Part shown: positions 23,011-35,613 of the stretch, in pieces
Position numbering within the stretch: position 1 is the stretch's first letter
Layout: every line of letters begins with the position of its first letter
Assembly (NCBI GenBank): GCA_029582265.1
Contig: CM055828.1
Location: 868,001 to 932,000, forward strand
Direction: 5' to 3'
Source: Zoroaster sp. YZ-2022
Taxonomy: Eukaryota > Echinodermata > Asteroidea > Forcipulatida > Zoroasteridae
DNA: 64,000 nucleotides
Notes under the pieces: model-generated
Seen by the model: only the letters and a program-made list of their open reading frames with translations
Databases searched by the model: none
Told to the model about the DNA's origin: nothing
Program-made: the position numbers and the translations under genes

Positions 23011-24847
23011 GTGACGAAATATGCAGGTATTAATACATAGTCCAAAACCAACGAGGATTTTGGAGTGTATCAAGAAGATAAACCCGTACAGTTTAATTTA
23101 AAAGGGTCAAATTCATGAATATCAGCTTAAATTTCAACTACAAGCTTGAGTATCAATGAAAGTGAATAAGGATATAGCATATGGAAGGATTTATTTGTGC
23201 ATCTAAAGGTCTAAAAGGTCATTGTAAGTGCGTAAAAAGACTAAATCGTGGTTGAAAAGATTCGTTCCGATGAGTAAAATGGCGGGTATTTTGTACATAA
23301 TAGGTTGAGTGCATGGCGTCATCGACTGTACATCTACATAGTGTATTTGAGGTGCGTGCCATATGGCTAGGTCAGATCGGAAAGCCATCGTCGAATATTG
23401 ACACAGCTTGTTTGAAGGAGAGTTAAAGTCTTCTTCTTCGTCTATTCATTATCTGCCATAAATGCGAATTTTTTGTTATGGATTTCGTCTTCCCTTCCTG
23501 TCGACTTTTAGTTAATATGATCATCTATCATAATCACAAACCTTTCCATGCAGCTTCGGCCATGGCGTTTATTTTCAACGCGGCTTCAAGGAATGATTAT
23601 TGCCATTAATTCATTATTTCAATATGCATGATCTGAATCATATAATGTTACAAGTAGTATCATATGCCTTCTGTAGCGTAATGGTTCCTGATGATAATTA
23701 GGTCTAAAAGCTATTCATTAGCCTAACAACTTAACTTTACAAGTTCAGGTTGAACAAAGAATAGGGGCAGGGTCTGAGGGGCAGGGTCTTAAATCTTTCT
23801 GGCAAATGTACCTCTTAATAAACATTTACAAACTACATATGATGTCTTATTAGAATCCTAAATCTACTGATACTCATCGTTGATCTATGAAGACCAAGTT
23901 TGGTGCAACATGATGCTCAAGTTTAAATGCATGCAACTATGACGATGACAGAAATATAACATAATGACCAGCAGTAAGTAGCTGCGACCCAAAACAAACA
24001 AACAAACACTTTTTTTACATTAACTTTCAATTGAGCATTACATTCGTTAAGAAAAATGTTTGATGAAAGATGCGTCGAACTTATGTCACTGGCTTGTCAT
24101 CATTTTGTAAATGGACATGTCGTATCTTCTTTTCAAAGACGATGGAAATTTTATCAGGTCAGTTGGCGTTCGAGGCCCTTCGCGCCACAGGTGTCTTCAT
24201 CCTCGAAGATTGAGCGAAGACAATAAACGAACTGGGTCATGTGGCGAAGAGGCAAATTTCGCCAAAGGGACCATGTCCTCTAAGCAATGCTTGATGGAAA
24301 CAAAACTACAGGAATTCTTCTAACGAAAGTCAAATCTGGCTTTTCATTTTGGAAATTTAAAGATCTTCTTGTATTAAGATTACATTTTACAAACGGACCG
24401 AAATAAAGTCAACCATTCTATGCTTTAATAAATAGGGCCCACTTTCATCATGTGTAAAATTATCATCTTTCTAATTTCCCTCATTTTTTAAGCCTTCCAA
24501 TCAGTAACCTTGGCCAGGTAAGTGACGCTTGATATCCTTATACTTGGTTAAGAGGTAGGCCTATGGGTGAAGATAAAAGACCTTGATTTGTCTCTTCCCC
24601 ATACCATGCAAGAATACCGGTACTATCACATTATTCAGGGTGCTACGAGGGGATCTTCAATGTGTGAAAGTGAATAATCATGCGAGTTTCAAAGGAAATG
24701 CTAGTCTCATAGAATCATGACGTGTCGTTCTTGTTGAATTGAGTGATATACTTTGTGTCTCAGAAATATTAAAAAAGCTTAGCTTACGTCGACAACCAGC
24801 TAATCACTTAGTTCATATCCGCCATATTATGTACCCGTGACAAGATG
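23011..24847. other. no recognisable feature
   Basis: AT-rich; open frames at 23203-23388 and 24111-24323 show no known motif. I see nothing else supportable. Confidence 0.5.
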
Positions 24848-25069
24848 CTCAAAGGGACAGTACTGTCACGATCAGAGCAGACTTTCAACATGGCATGGAA
24901 CCGGTGTCGTAGTTTAAGATGAACAAAGTGATTGAATATTACTGGTTCATTATTAATGCAGCAGCAACGGTAATATAACCTGTGGGGTATCATTTTCAGT
25001 CACTGAGTTAATCTCAAACTACCACTCAGATTCCATGCCCTGTGTATCGTGACGATATTGTCCCTTCAA
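24848..25069. mobile_element. MITE family A copy 3
   Basis: Starts CAAAGGGACAGTACTGTCACG and ends CGTGACGATATTGTCCCTTC. Internal blocks GGCATGGAACCGG, GTTTAAGATGAACA, GCAGCAGCAACGGTAATAT and TTTCAGTCACTGAGTT match copy 1 (2322-2548). The flanking TTAA has decayed. Confidence 0.85.
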
Positions 25070-26129
25070 CAGATACTATGGTTCACTTGTTTAGTCTATC
25101 CAGCTATTGGCTTTAAAGTATTTCTGGAGAAATGTAGGATCCGATTCCGAATTAGTTTATAAACACTGGATTTGCTGATTTACAAGAAACAGTATGGTTA
25201 TTGGATCTGATTAAATTTTTAGTTCTTTGTACCGAGCTACTGTTACAGTGTTTTATAACTGATTCGGTGTGTTATCTGTATTCAATATTCTATTGGAGAA
25301 TTAACTTAATAATATTGTTATTTCCAAATCTCGTTACGTTAAACGTTAGTTAGATTTCTGTTACTCTTTTCCTATCAAAACACAGACTGTTCATTTACAA
25401 ATCTCGCAACAGAACTTTCCAATTTTACAGCAAATATTGCAAGCACAACTGCATGGTTAAAAACTTGTGGAGAAAGGAAAACAACACTAAATGCGACAGT
25501 AAAAACGCCAGTCATGCTGACGAGTTAGCAAATACAATGGTGATGTTTTCTTTTCATCAAATAAAATTAACTTTAAATCCATCTGTATAATGCAGAGTGG
25601 TTTTATGGGGAGTGGTTTTATAATTACATGCATATTGCGTGGTGTTTCATTATTGTATTAATTATGCTGGATGTTGAAGCTATACACATTTAGGCTGAGC
25701 TACATTTAGGTTGGGCTACATTTAGAACCGGGCTACAATAAGGCCGGTTTAATTAAGGTCTCAAACAGTTAGAAAAGAGAGGACCACCAAGTTTTATCCA
25801 CCATGATTGTCAAGTCTTGTAGGCGTGTAGTTTTGGATGTAGCAGAATCAGTGTGATAATCGAAAAGCATCCATGCTTAAAAATCAACACTCCCGCACTG
25901 AACAAATTCAGAAATCACTCGCATACTTATTTGAACAGTTTCAAATGAAATTTCGAAGAATAACTTAAACCGTGAAAGAAGAAAAAAAGAAAGAGACTGT
26001 TATCTTCATGATCTATGTTGTCTTGCTAGTTGTTGGTTTGAAGAGTATCAAAATATATACAGAGAAATTTCGTCGACTGTTTTGTGTTTGTATCTTTAAG
26101 ATAAAATATGGAATTGGTAAATCATAAAT
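25070..26129. other. no recognisable feature
   Basis: The short direct phrase GGCTGAGCTACATTTAG / GGTTGGGCTACATTTAG occurs near 25692-25726. Nothing else supported. Confidence 0.45.
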
Positions 26130-26239
26130 AACCAAATGGTAAATCTTACTTGGCGTAAAACTGATCATGGTATCAATCTTCCATAACCAAATGGTAAATC
26201 TTACTTGTCGTAAAACTGATGATAGTATCAATCTTCCAT
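26130..26239. repeat. 55-bp direct duplication, dispersed family T
   Basis: Two copies 55 bp apart, each containing AACCAAATGGTAAATCTTAC and GTATCAATCTTCCAT. The core (CTTACTTGGCGTAAAACTGA) resembles the words CTTACTTGGTGTAAAGCTGA near 56420 and CTTACTACGGTGTAAAGCTG near 58240. Confidence 0.85.
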
Positions 26240-27982
26240 GGAGCAATTTTTTCGAGGTGCTATCATTTTTAAGAAAAGTAAAATTACTGTAATTTCTGCC
26301 TTGAATTTAGTAGAGAGAACTACTTTACATGCTTCTTTTAAACTCAATATTTTGAATGTTATACAAACAATCTGAATGCATGTTCACTATTTTCTTGTAA
26401 ATGACACAACATTATGAGACGAAAAGGTTGGTTGATTAATGTATATCCAAAGAGATTAAGCATAGACTACTCGTAGAATCAGGTGTACTATATAACATTA
26501 CTAATGTTTTACCTTACCTTTAAAACAGCCTATATGTATTTTGACATAATTAAAACCCAAGTCAGAACAAATGTTTATGGTTAATTAAATGCAAGTCTGT
26601 GGTTAATTAAGTAGGCCTACAAGTAAGTAATACATCTATATTACCAATGGTAAGTCCACTGCAACAATCTGGTGTATCAACATTATAAACTGACATTTGA
26701 TATATTGATATATTTTTCTTTATGGTAAGGTTTTTATATGTTAAAAGTCATAACTGTTTTACAACTTACATTGAATATTGACGTTATTTTATAGTGATGA
26801 CTAATTGTATTTCCACGAACAATTATACGGTACCGTTGCATTTATATTATAATTCAAACACATGACCATCTATCAGTATCACTTAATCTTAGCGTTTGAT
26901 AAGATCTCTTCAACAAGTAAAATGCACGCTCACTGGTCCCCATGTCGTTCTTCCTATCATGTCACGATGAGGTCTGATGATAATGATGCTCGCGCGCCCA
27001 TCACCATACTCTAAAAGGGTTACAATTGACAAGCATGGCTCCTGCCAAATCTCATGGTGGCGACGACTGATGTTGTGGAAAGTTTAATCGACGGAGATCA
27101 ATCGAGCCTACACCTTGCAACCAAGGATTTGTAGGGTTAGGGTTAGTGTTAATATAAATACCTAGGATCCCCAGCGCTAATAATGAACATTATTTGTTCA
27201 TTATAAAATGTGGACTACTTTCGTTTGTGAAACACTTCTCTCTTTCGTAAAATTATTATATACAAAGCCTGTATTGAGTTATCAAGTCCCTCAAGTTTGA
27301 TATTTATTCAGTCAATTCATCGGGAATGAAATCATACACAATTAATGACACTATACCGAGCCGTTTTATGGAGATTTATCACATCCCTTGGCGGCGATTT
27401 TGTTCTGCAGATTAGAATTGCCATGGAGGTTATTAAAGAAAAGTTAGTCCAAAATTTGCATAAAAATGCATTTCGGTATACAATCGCAATACTGTAGAAA
27501 AAAATATTTATATCGGCCGGGCTCTGTTTGCCTTGTTCCCTGATGAAGGCAAACAAAATTATTATGAATTTGGGTGCACGTCAACGGTACCAGCCTATTT
27601 TAGTCAAAGATGCTGCAACGTCATGAGCCTATATAATCACGATTGTGAAGTCGAATTATGAACGTTGTCTGCTTCATACAGATCTACAGAAGATGAATCG
27701 TATTCCACATTCTATGAATCACACTTGTAGTCGAATAACGAGCACACGAGAACGAGTACGAATACATAAAATGTACTCATACGATTATGAGTACGTTAAC
27801 TCTACAGTTATAGTCCAGTAGTTTTTCATGAGTACGAGTTCAGAAAAATCTACTCAAGTGCAAGTACGAGTATGAGTTTGACAACTCTGTCGCTGTCATT
27901 TGACAACTAACATTTTTTTGTTTTTCTAATCACCGTCATCTTGTTGATCGCGCTTTTTATTTATTTTTTTAAATATTTTTTT
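26240..27982. other. no gene recognised
   Basis: Contains GTAGGGTTAGGGTTAG at 27128-27143, too short for a telomeric array, and a loose GAGTACGAG-rich tract at 27740-27880. Otherwise featureless. Confidence 0.45.
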
Positions 27983-28120
27983 TTACCAACCAGTGAAATA
28001 CGTGATACATGTATACGCAGTTATTGGAACAATGCCAAATTCTCCATACAAAAAGTACCGGTATGGTGGCTAAGAGAGGCCTCACAAATCGGGCAAACGT
28101 GCATACCCCTATATGTAAAA
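27983..28120 (-). repeat. dispersed repeat family D, copy 1
   Basis: ACCAACCAGTGAAATACGTG, ATACATGTATACGC, TTATTGGAAC, GGTGGCTAAGA, GGCCTCACAAATCG and CATACCCCTAT occur in the order seen in reverse complement at 41549-41681. Probably an interspersed transposon-derived repeat. Confidence 0.75.
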
Positions 28121-28976
28121 CAAAATTAAAAATAAATGAATAATTTTTTTTTAAATAAAGTCGTTTTAAACACAGCAACTGGACATCGTTTCATAGCAAC
28201 AACAAAAATTAAAAATTAAAAATGCCGACGTGTGCAGAGACCAGAAACCGGATATTTCTGATCATAGCCACTGAAAGGTGGTTTGTGAAAGGGTTAAACG
28301 AATCTTAATCAAATTTCTATCGTAATGAATTCTAGACGGCTGCTGCGCCATGTTTTCATGGTTTCAGGTGTGTTATAGATCATAGAGCAACCTGAAGAAA
28401 TTGGGGTTCCCTAATAATGCCCAACAAATATGATTGATATAAGGCAAACCTGATTATCATATTCCGGTCAGATATAGTTTGTATTTACCATAGGAATTCG
28501 AATAGGCTATCAAAAAACTATATAGTCTGTTTTTATTAAACTTATTTCAGAAGTATAACACAACCTTGAAGCTTTTATATAAAATGTTTGCAAAATTGTA
28601 GTAAATGGCCTTAAGTCCATCTTGGCTTAAGTTTCGTTGCCCTAATCTGAAGACAACGTCATAAAAGCCAAGATTTGAGTCGGCTTATTAATTTGGTGAA
28701 GCTCAGCACAAATGTTAAAAGTAGTATGGTTTACAAGCTATAGGGTGTATATAATGCAGGTGCCCATCATAGTGCAAATTTGTCTCATTAAAAGCGTTGA
28801 TTGATGTATCTTAATATCCATTCTCATAAAGCAGCTTTCTTATGAACGGTATATCATTATTTCAGTGAAGTATTATCAATTATCTTCTACCAAAATATTT
28901 TTCATGTCAAGATATTTTTTTAAATTTAAACACTGCCCAAAAGAACAAGAAGCATGAGGGATGCCCAAGCTAAAGT
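28121..28976. other. no recognisable feature
   Basis: AT-rich sequence downstream (in its own orientation) of the retrotransposon remnant at 28977-30200. Nothing supported. Confidence 0.45.
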
Positions 28977-30200
28977 TCATATATTCTGAGCAGGTGGCAG
29001 ATTAATCAGATGATGATGAACATTAGATTTGAAGGACTGACCAGATGGAACACTCACAACAGAGGCAGGTAAAGAGTTCCAGAGCCTGGCATAGGAGGGT
29101 AAAAAGGACCTCTGATGCTGTGAGGTGCGAGATTTTGGCATAACAACTGTATGTTGATGGGATGCAGATGAGTGCCTGGTAGAACGGTATGCTTTAAGCT
29201 GAGGTAGTTTGAGACTGTCGATGAGGCAGCAGAGTACACTGCATTTTAGTGAAGACTGTGAGACCAGCAACTTGTCTACGATGCCTCAGAGATTGAATAC
29301 CAAGTGCGTCGTGAAGAGAGAGGAGAGAGGAGATGCTTTATTTTGAAGACTCTAAAATTCTTAGGTTTCATTGTGCTGCTGTTACTCAAATTGTGCTACA
29401 GTACTCCAAATTGGGTCTGATGAAAGACTTGTATATTGTGGCTGTGGTTCTACTAAGGTTGTTCCACTTTGCTTTCCTCATCATTCCAAGTTTTCTACTA
29501 GTATAGTCATAGATAAGTTGCTAATGTGTTGTGTCCAGGTGAGTTTGGCATCTAATGTGACCCCAGGATCTTGATGAAGGCCACGTCACTTAATTGCTCC
29601 TCAAGAAATGTTAGTTGAGGATGCAGTGGGTTTTGTAGTCCTTGACCGAGATATGATGATAGACTGAGTTTTAGATGCATTGAACTTAAGCTTCCATTTC
29701 TTGGCCCAATTGAGATTCCACATGGTGTCACCGCAATTAGTCTTACTTGGCCCAAGAAGCTAGTTTTGTTAGATCACGTTGAAGTGATGCTGCACAGTGT
29801 ATTCTCTCAGCAGGTGATGTAATTGTAGAGAAAAGGGAACAGTCGTCTGAATAGCTGAAAATTCTATTTTCAAGGTTTTCAGCAATGTCGCTGATGAAAA
29901 TGAGAAAAGAGGACCAAGTACACTGCCCTCGGGTATACCAGAAGTGATAGGTGAGATGCTTGAGAGTTGACCTCCAAAAGAAACTTGCTAAAATCTGTTG
30001 CTTAAATATGATTTGAACCAGCGGAGTAGATGACCAGTAATCCCACAATTCTGCAATTTAGTAAGAAGACAAAAAAAGTCATGTATGCCATACTTTATCA
30101 AATGCTGCCGACAGATCAAGTGCAGTGAGTCGTGATTCAAAACCTTTATCAAGACTGTTGTGCGATTAGAAAAAGTGCATCATTAGTGGATCTCTTAGGT
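28977..30200 (-). pseudogene. non-LTR retrotransposon reverse-transcriptase remnant (jockey/CR1-like)
   Basis: Minus-strand frames carry the RT landmarks in order: LTALDLSAAFDKVWH (about 30130-30085), TKLQNCGITGHLLRWFKS, a GIPEG-type block feeding into PL.FLIFISDIAENL, and FSYSDDCSLF (a variant of the catalytic F/YADD). Then come KWKLKFNASKTQSI, the LGVTLD-type segment near 29560, and a C-terminal SFLPSYARLWNSLPASV ending in a stop at 28977. Several frameshifts separate the blocks, and the endonuclease and 5' half are absent. The clade is inferred from motif wording only. A 36-bp foreign insertion interrupts it at 29710-29745. Confidence 0.88.
29710..29745 (+). mobile_element. 36-bp insertion flanked by 10-bp target duplication
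   Basis: CTTGGCCCAA occurs at 29700-29709 and 29746-29755, exactly flanking a 36-base insert that begins TTGAGATTCCACATGGTGTC and ends ATTAGTCTTA. Removing the insert and one duplication restores the continuous RT reading. The insert equals the terminal part of the P1 repeats at 21646 and 60121. Confidence 0.88.
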
Positions 30201-30995
30201 ATTATTTTTAACGAAACATACTCGGACGTTTAAGAAACTCATACTCTAGATCATATCATGAATCAGTCGTTGACACTGTAGACGACGTGTATCTAATGAT
30301 GTTCACGAAAAAGATGACAGCACCTATCAAGTCGTCGTATCCCTGGGGTCATGTAATTCTTTTATTTTGTTTCTTGCCAGTGGAGCGGCGAGACGTTTCA
30401 TGGGGTGGCAGAGTACCTGTCATACCCAACAAATTTGAGAGTGCCAAGTGCACATTGTGTCGATGTTTTGGGGCCTTTCTTGAGGCCGCCAAGATTCTCT
30501 ACTTTTCCATTATGATTTCATTTAAGTTCAGAACACTTAATCTAAGTTGAATGCAGAAACTGTAGGCTGCTGCTATCTTTCTGATACCCAGTCTCTGGTT
30601 TCTGGTCATAGGTCAGTTTCAAAATCAGTGCGGTGACGCGCTTTTTTCCCTTTTTGTTATTTTTGGTTATTTTTTAAGTGATACATGTTAACATGTATAT
30701 ACTAGACCAAATTAAGAGGAAACGTTCATACCCCTATGTGAAAAAGTCGTTCAAAACATTTTGGTGGAGGTTCTCCTTCCTCCAATTTCGCTTTTGCCTC
30801 TTTTGTTCTCTTAATTACCCTTTTCAACAACAACAAAAACTATAAAAAAAACTAAACAAAACCTGAAGAAAAGTGCCACAGGTTGAGATGAGCAATATTG
30901 ACTGATCATGCTGTCTTTACTTGTATTGTTAGACTATGGTAAATATACAATAGGGGTTCGTGCAGGGCAATTTTCATTTAATTATAATTAATATT
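30201..30995. other. no gene; partial repeat words
   Basis: AGTGCGGTGACGCGC near 30628 and CGTTCATACCCCTATGTG near 30724 echo families P1 and D respectively. Nothing else recognised. Confidence 0.4.
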
Positions 30996-31150
30996 ATGCA
31001 AAATAGTAGTTAGTGGCCTTACATTTCGAATCTGACGATGTTCTTTTGCCTTTGATAAAGATCCTGCTAGGTTCGAAACTTAAAGACACTAACTTTTATT
31101 TTGCATTGATATTACAGGTCATTTTGGTTGATTTTAAAGCAGTTATAAAC
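30996..31150. repeat. hairpin repeat, family P2 copy 2
   Basis: TGCAAAATAGTAGTTAGTGG is complementary, with mismatches, to CACTAACTTTTATTTTGCA. The loop carries GCCTTTGATAAAGATCCTGC and GGTTCGAAAC, and the 3' flank (TTGATATTACAGGTC) matches the copy at 9512-9645. CCTTTGA...GAAAC wording resembles terminal sequences of Penelope-like elements (inference). Confidence 0.6.
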
Positions 31151-31954
31151 AGTTAATTTTGTATTTAATTAATATTGGTAGACTTTGTATCGGGGTATGG
31201 AAATAAAACAAACATTCAAGTAAATTTGTATTTTTTGAAAGGGAAATATAGTTCAGGGAGATTTATACATTTAATTAATGAATATAAATTGCCACTGCAG
31301 GTGATACGTCTTACGGTAATTACATTCTACCAACTATTCCGGGTTCTTCCGGTCAGATTTCCAGCTGAAATCTTGTTGAAGTTTCAATAAAAGGGAATTC
31401 AGGCAACATCATGATCGTAAATATAAGTTAAAATTTGAGAGGATACATAAAATGCTCTTCAAACGTCGTGTTTGCCAGACCATTTGAGATGGAATTTATG
31501 TAGACCCAGACATTAAGAATCATTTGAGAACTCAAGGTATACGATTTTCGGTTTCCAAGTGCAGATAATTCATGTACGTGATTTAACCTTTCCCCCAATC
31601 AATTGTTTTATGAGGTTATATCCCATAAAACAGCTTTGACATCCTCTGCATACTGTGGAAATGAAAGATATTCTTCTTTAGAGATGATATTGATAGCTCT
31701 TTTGTAAGAAATTAAGTATGAGTTTCCAATTGAGCCAAATAAAACAACTAGCATTTTTAGAAGTACGTATAGGTTGTTCAGTACGTTTTTTAAATATCTA
31801 AAGTGGATTATTGTCACGCCTGTTGACGGCAAATATGACCTGTTTCATTTATCATTGCGGATTAATGAATTTGATTGTGTTCTGATTTGTATATATAGTT
31901 CGTTGTGTTTTGTACTTTTTAATGTGGAATCAAGCGTGTTGATGGCTATATATA
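31151..31954. other. no recognisable feature
   Basis: Short frames only (31175-31390, 31608-31832), without recognisable motifs. Confidence 0.45.
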
Positions 31955-32214
31955 CTACTCAAAACAATTTAGGGAACACCGGAATAATCTCAGTTAAAGC
32001 AAGATCATTTATTTCAGATAAACACAATGTTTCGCAGAAACGATGAGAAACAACTGCACAATGAAACAGATGATAAAGGATGCATGTAGTGATTACACAT
32101 TTCATGACATGACTACTGAAAGAGAGAGGGGGTTGCAAATGAAAATCCCGGTTCATGGAACATTTCAAACCTATTTGATGTTAAAAATCCGGTGTTCCCA
32201 ATTGTTTTGAGCAG
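31955..32214. mobile_element. 260-bp Tc1/mariner-type MITE
   Basis: The left end CTACTCAAAACAATTTAGGG and AACACCGG matches in inversion the right end CCGGTGTTCCCAATTGTTTTGAGCAG, with TA at both borders. The interior is unique and non-coding. The terminus resembles the CTGCTCAAAA ends of the element at 6714-7513. Confidence 0.88.
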
Positions 32215-32344
32215 TATATTAATTTGTACATGTTTACAAGTATTAATTTTCTAAGGCGACACATAGTTTTAATTTCCAGATTGTTGATGTTTTTCACATC
32301 ACAGCCAGTTGTCTGATAACAGATCGACAACCTAAATCAAATCA

Positions 32345-32600
32345 CATGCTCTCAAAACATTTTAATCATGTTTAACCTCATCTATCAATCCAAGACCTAC
32401 ATCTGCACTACATATTCAGCTAGCAAATGGGCCAAGCACTAACACCCGCTATGGCCAACGAGCATTTTGAAGTGGCCGCACTAACACTCTGGAGCAATCT
32501 CCCGATCCACAATTATTATTATCATTATTAATATTAATATTATTATTTACGTCCGTTGCCATGTTTGTTTAGTACCATGTCTGAATAAAGACATAAAGAA
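32345..32600 (+). pseudogene. 3' end of a non-LTR retrotransposon ORF
   Basis: STNTRYGQRAF, then after one extra T near 32466 FEVAALTLWSNLPIH. This is the usual C-terminal phrase of RT proteins of non-LTR elements (compare the SFLPSYARLWNSLPASV remnant at 28977-30200, a different element). An ATT-rich 3' tract and TGAATAAAGACA (AATAAA at about 32583) follow. Only the last 50 or so codons survive. Confidence 0.75.
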
Positions 32601-33041
32601 GACCATTACCTTTCTATCATCATTGAACAGTCTAGACGTATACATTCGCCTGGATTGTCGTATCTTTCCTGACATGGAGGGTGGCCCATCCACCATTTAT
32701 TTTCTGTCAAGAAAAGTCACAATTTTTAAATAGAAACAACATTCAATGGTAGAATTAGAAACATCCACTGGTACTTTTTATAGTTGAATATATAGTAATA
32801 TCTTTCACCAGAATGTGTGCATGATTATTATGTTTTCAGGAAGTTTCACATTATTCGAAATGTCATACAAAGTATTCAGTCAAACCTTCCAGTCTATTTT
32901 TTTTTAGTGTGGTCTTTTCGAGTACAATACTTACACGCTAAAATTCATAGTACAATTATTTGAAGTGTAGGATTTTGTGAGGATTCAATTTTTGAAAAAT
33001 TGACACCTCCTTAAAGTCACAAATGTTTCACAAGTGAGTCC

Positions 33042-33085
33042 GCCCACCCCCACCCCCACCCCCACCCCACCCCACCCCACCCCAC
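33042..33085. repeat. (CCACCCC/CCCCA)n microsatellite
   Basis: Pure C/A tract of CACCCC and ACCCC units. The complementary strand is G-rich. Confidence 0.95.
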
Positions 33086-33213
33086 GATCTGCTTAATTTC
33101 TTCCTCTTTTTATTTCTATGGGGTTGGATCCGTTAGGACCACCACCTGGATGATCTAAAACTGATTAAAAATCTTCTTGGGGGAAATCTATTGAGCGAGT
33201 TAACACCGTATAA

Positions 33214-33643
33214 TGTGACCCGCTCTGTGAAAATGAGTCACAAGACGCAAATTTGACAAATATACATTTCTGTGTAGCTGGAAAGTGTACACAATCAGCT
33301 TTAATTTGGTATATGTTAGATGTGTATGGCATATTGCATTATGGAGATATGGCATTTGTAATAATCACTAATGTGCATAATTAACACAATTTAGTGTTAG
33401 GAAAATGAAAACAAATGACATATTTGAAACAAAGTACTCACAAAAATCATTGATTTTAATATTTTATTGATTGAAATTGATGTTTATGTAAACATATTAA
33501 GAAAATTCAGATCCTAATGATGTCAAAAAAACATAACCAAAAATCAGATGTTAAAAGAAGAAAACACCCTCTGAACATTTCATCGCCCATTACATGTAAA
33601 TGCATGGTGCGACATGTCACCCTTTTTCACAGAGCGGGTCACA
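33214..33643. mobile_element. 430-bp inverted-repeat element
   Basis: Bounded by TGTGACCCGCTCTGTGAAAA and its near-exact reverse complement TTTTTCACAGAGCGGGTCACA. The interior is AT-rich without a coding frame. TA-rich borders prevent a firm target duplication call. Superfamily unassigned. Confidence 0.85.
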
Positions 33644-34080
33644 TATAGCTGCATTTATAGCTAACCGTACACAGCCAATGTTTGACGAATTCATTTATGG
33701 CAAAGTGCTCTTAGTGGAAGCGTGCAGAAAGGATTACTCTTCAAATGCAATAGGTAAACATTCAAAGCACACACGGTAAGCACTCCAGCATTTTTATGGA
33801 TTCATTAAAATTCATGCATCAGTTTTTCCAATCCAACCCCAAAGCCTGATGCTTGACTTATTCAGACCATGTTTTCCTTCCTCCATGTTCAGACCAATGC
33901 TTTTTCGTGACAATATGACAGTAGTCAGATGGATGCACTTCAAATGAATAGTTTAGGCATATGTGGCATTTCTAACTAGCGACATGCAGATGTGGAATGT
34001 CAACAAACCCAATTTTATTTATCGCACCTTTCTCCACAGACTCATTTGACAACAAGTTCTGGCCTGTTTTTGCTCAACAT

Positions 34081-34246
34081 GATGTGTGCATGTCACACAT
34101 GTAACGATGTGTGCATGTCACACATGTAACGATGTGTGCATGTCACAGGTGACGAAGTGTAACGATGCGTGCATGTAACAGGTGACGAAGTGTAACGATG
34201 CGTGCATGTCACAGGTGACGAAGTGTAACGATGCGTGCATGTCACG
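34081..34246. repeat. composite 25/33-bp minisatellite
   Basis: Two 25-bp units (GATGTGTGCATGTCACACAT plus GTAAC) pass into about three 33-bp units (GATGCGTGCATGTCACAGGT plus GACGAAGTGTAAC). The 33-bp unit contains TCACAGGTGACGA, with an E-box CAGGTG. Confidence 0.9.
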
Positions 34247-35613
34247 GTTGCGGCCAGCCTTTTATTGTAGTTGTCAGGTTGTCTATAATACCAACTTAAA
34301 AGCCTTTCAGCGATTCAAAATTGCTGTTTCCTATTGATACAGGTCTGTAAATACTGTCTTAATGATGGCATGGTGATGTTTATTCAATCAAAAAGAGTAC
34401 TTGTACCGGGGTAACTGTGATAAAAAAAATAGGACTGATTGGGGCTTTTTTGGTTCCATAATTCTGCTGATTTTCTTTGACAATTTGTTTTCAGCAATTT
34501 TTAAGTGGATGTATTGCACAAATAATTACATTTTTAAATCATTATAGACATTGGTATCCTATTACACGTATTTTCAGTAACTTGTACATACCATATATTT
34601 AAAACATTTTATTAAAAATTAATTAATTTCATATAATACTTCATCCTACACCAATTACCGGCTTATGAAATTCAATTACATGAATTTCAAACATTTTCAT
34701 TTAAACCCATAGGGCACCAAATGTTCAGACACGCGAAACCTTACTTTTTATTTTGTATGAAGAAGATAAGTTAGATCTGTACAATTCAATGACCAACCAA
34801 CTAAAACTGAAAGGGCATCAATAATATACGCAGTTATGCGATATACGTATGCGTATACAATGGCCGCTTATTTCAATAAAATCACCCTTATAAAAAAAAA
34901 TTATACTATAAAGTTAATGTTGTAAGGTACCCTGAAAACACTGTTACACTAGTTACACTATAAATGAGGTTATATGATTTTAGTTTAACATGTATTAATT
35001 TAATTTGCAAATGACTGTCAAAGAATATACATCATGTGTAAACCCAGAAAAAATTATCAATACAAAGTTTAATAAAATATGTTGTATAATTTTAGAATAG
35101 CCAATACAAAATGACGTTTATGATGGGTAATCATTTTCAATATAATGCGTAGCATGCATCATGATACGTTGGGTAGTCATGCATGCAAGTATGGTTAACA
35201 GCTTATTAGAATCAAGACGATCTTTGGTGACCTATCCTCACAATGGCCACGACGTCACAACAGTCTGATGTACGAGCCAGTGGCGTATCCATCATTTACT
35301 GTTATTATTAGTATTATATTATATATAAGGAAAACCCAAACAAACAATTATAGGGAAAACCCACGTTATCAGTTGGGGACCCCTCCCCTTCCTCGACTAC
35401 GCGCCTGCTTCGGGCGTTTGTTTATGTACACATGAAGCGTTTCTGTGAGTTTCTATTACGATCTCAAAAATCAGCGCCCTCATATGTCAAGGATAAGCAT
35501 CTACTCAGCATATCTCCAGAATGCTTCGTCCGATCACGCTAAAATTTTCTGACATTTCCTAACTATTCTTTGAAACCCTGTCATGCAAAAATCTGCGATA
35601 ATGGTTATTCATA
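34247..35613. other. no recognisable gene
   Basis: AT-rich sequence without supported features. A phrase near 35510-35545 (CTCCAGAATGCTTCGTCCGA) reads like a dispersed repeat but has no second copy in this window. Confidence 0.4.

Noticed and set aside
27128..27143. Interstitial telomere repeat TTAGGG
   Set aside because: Only about two units are present, too few to call.
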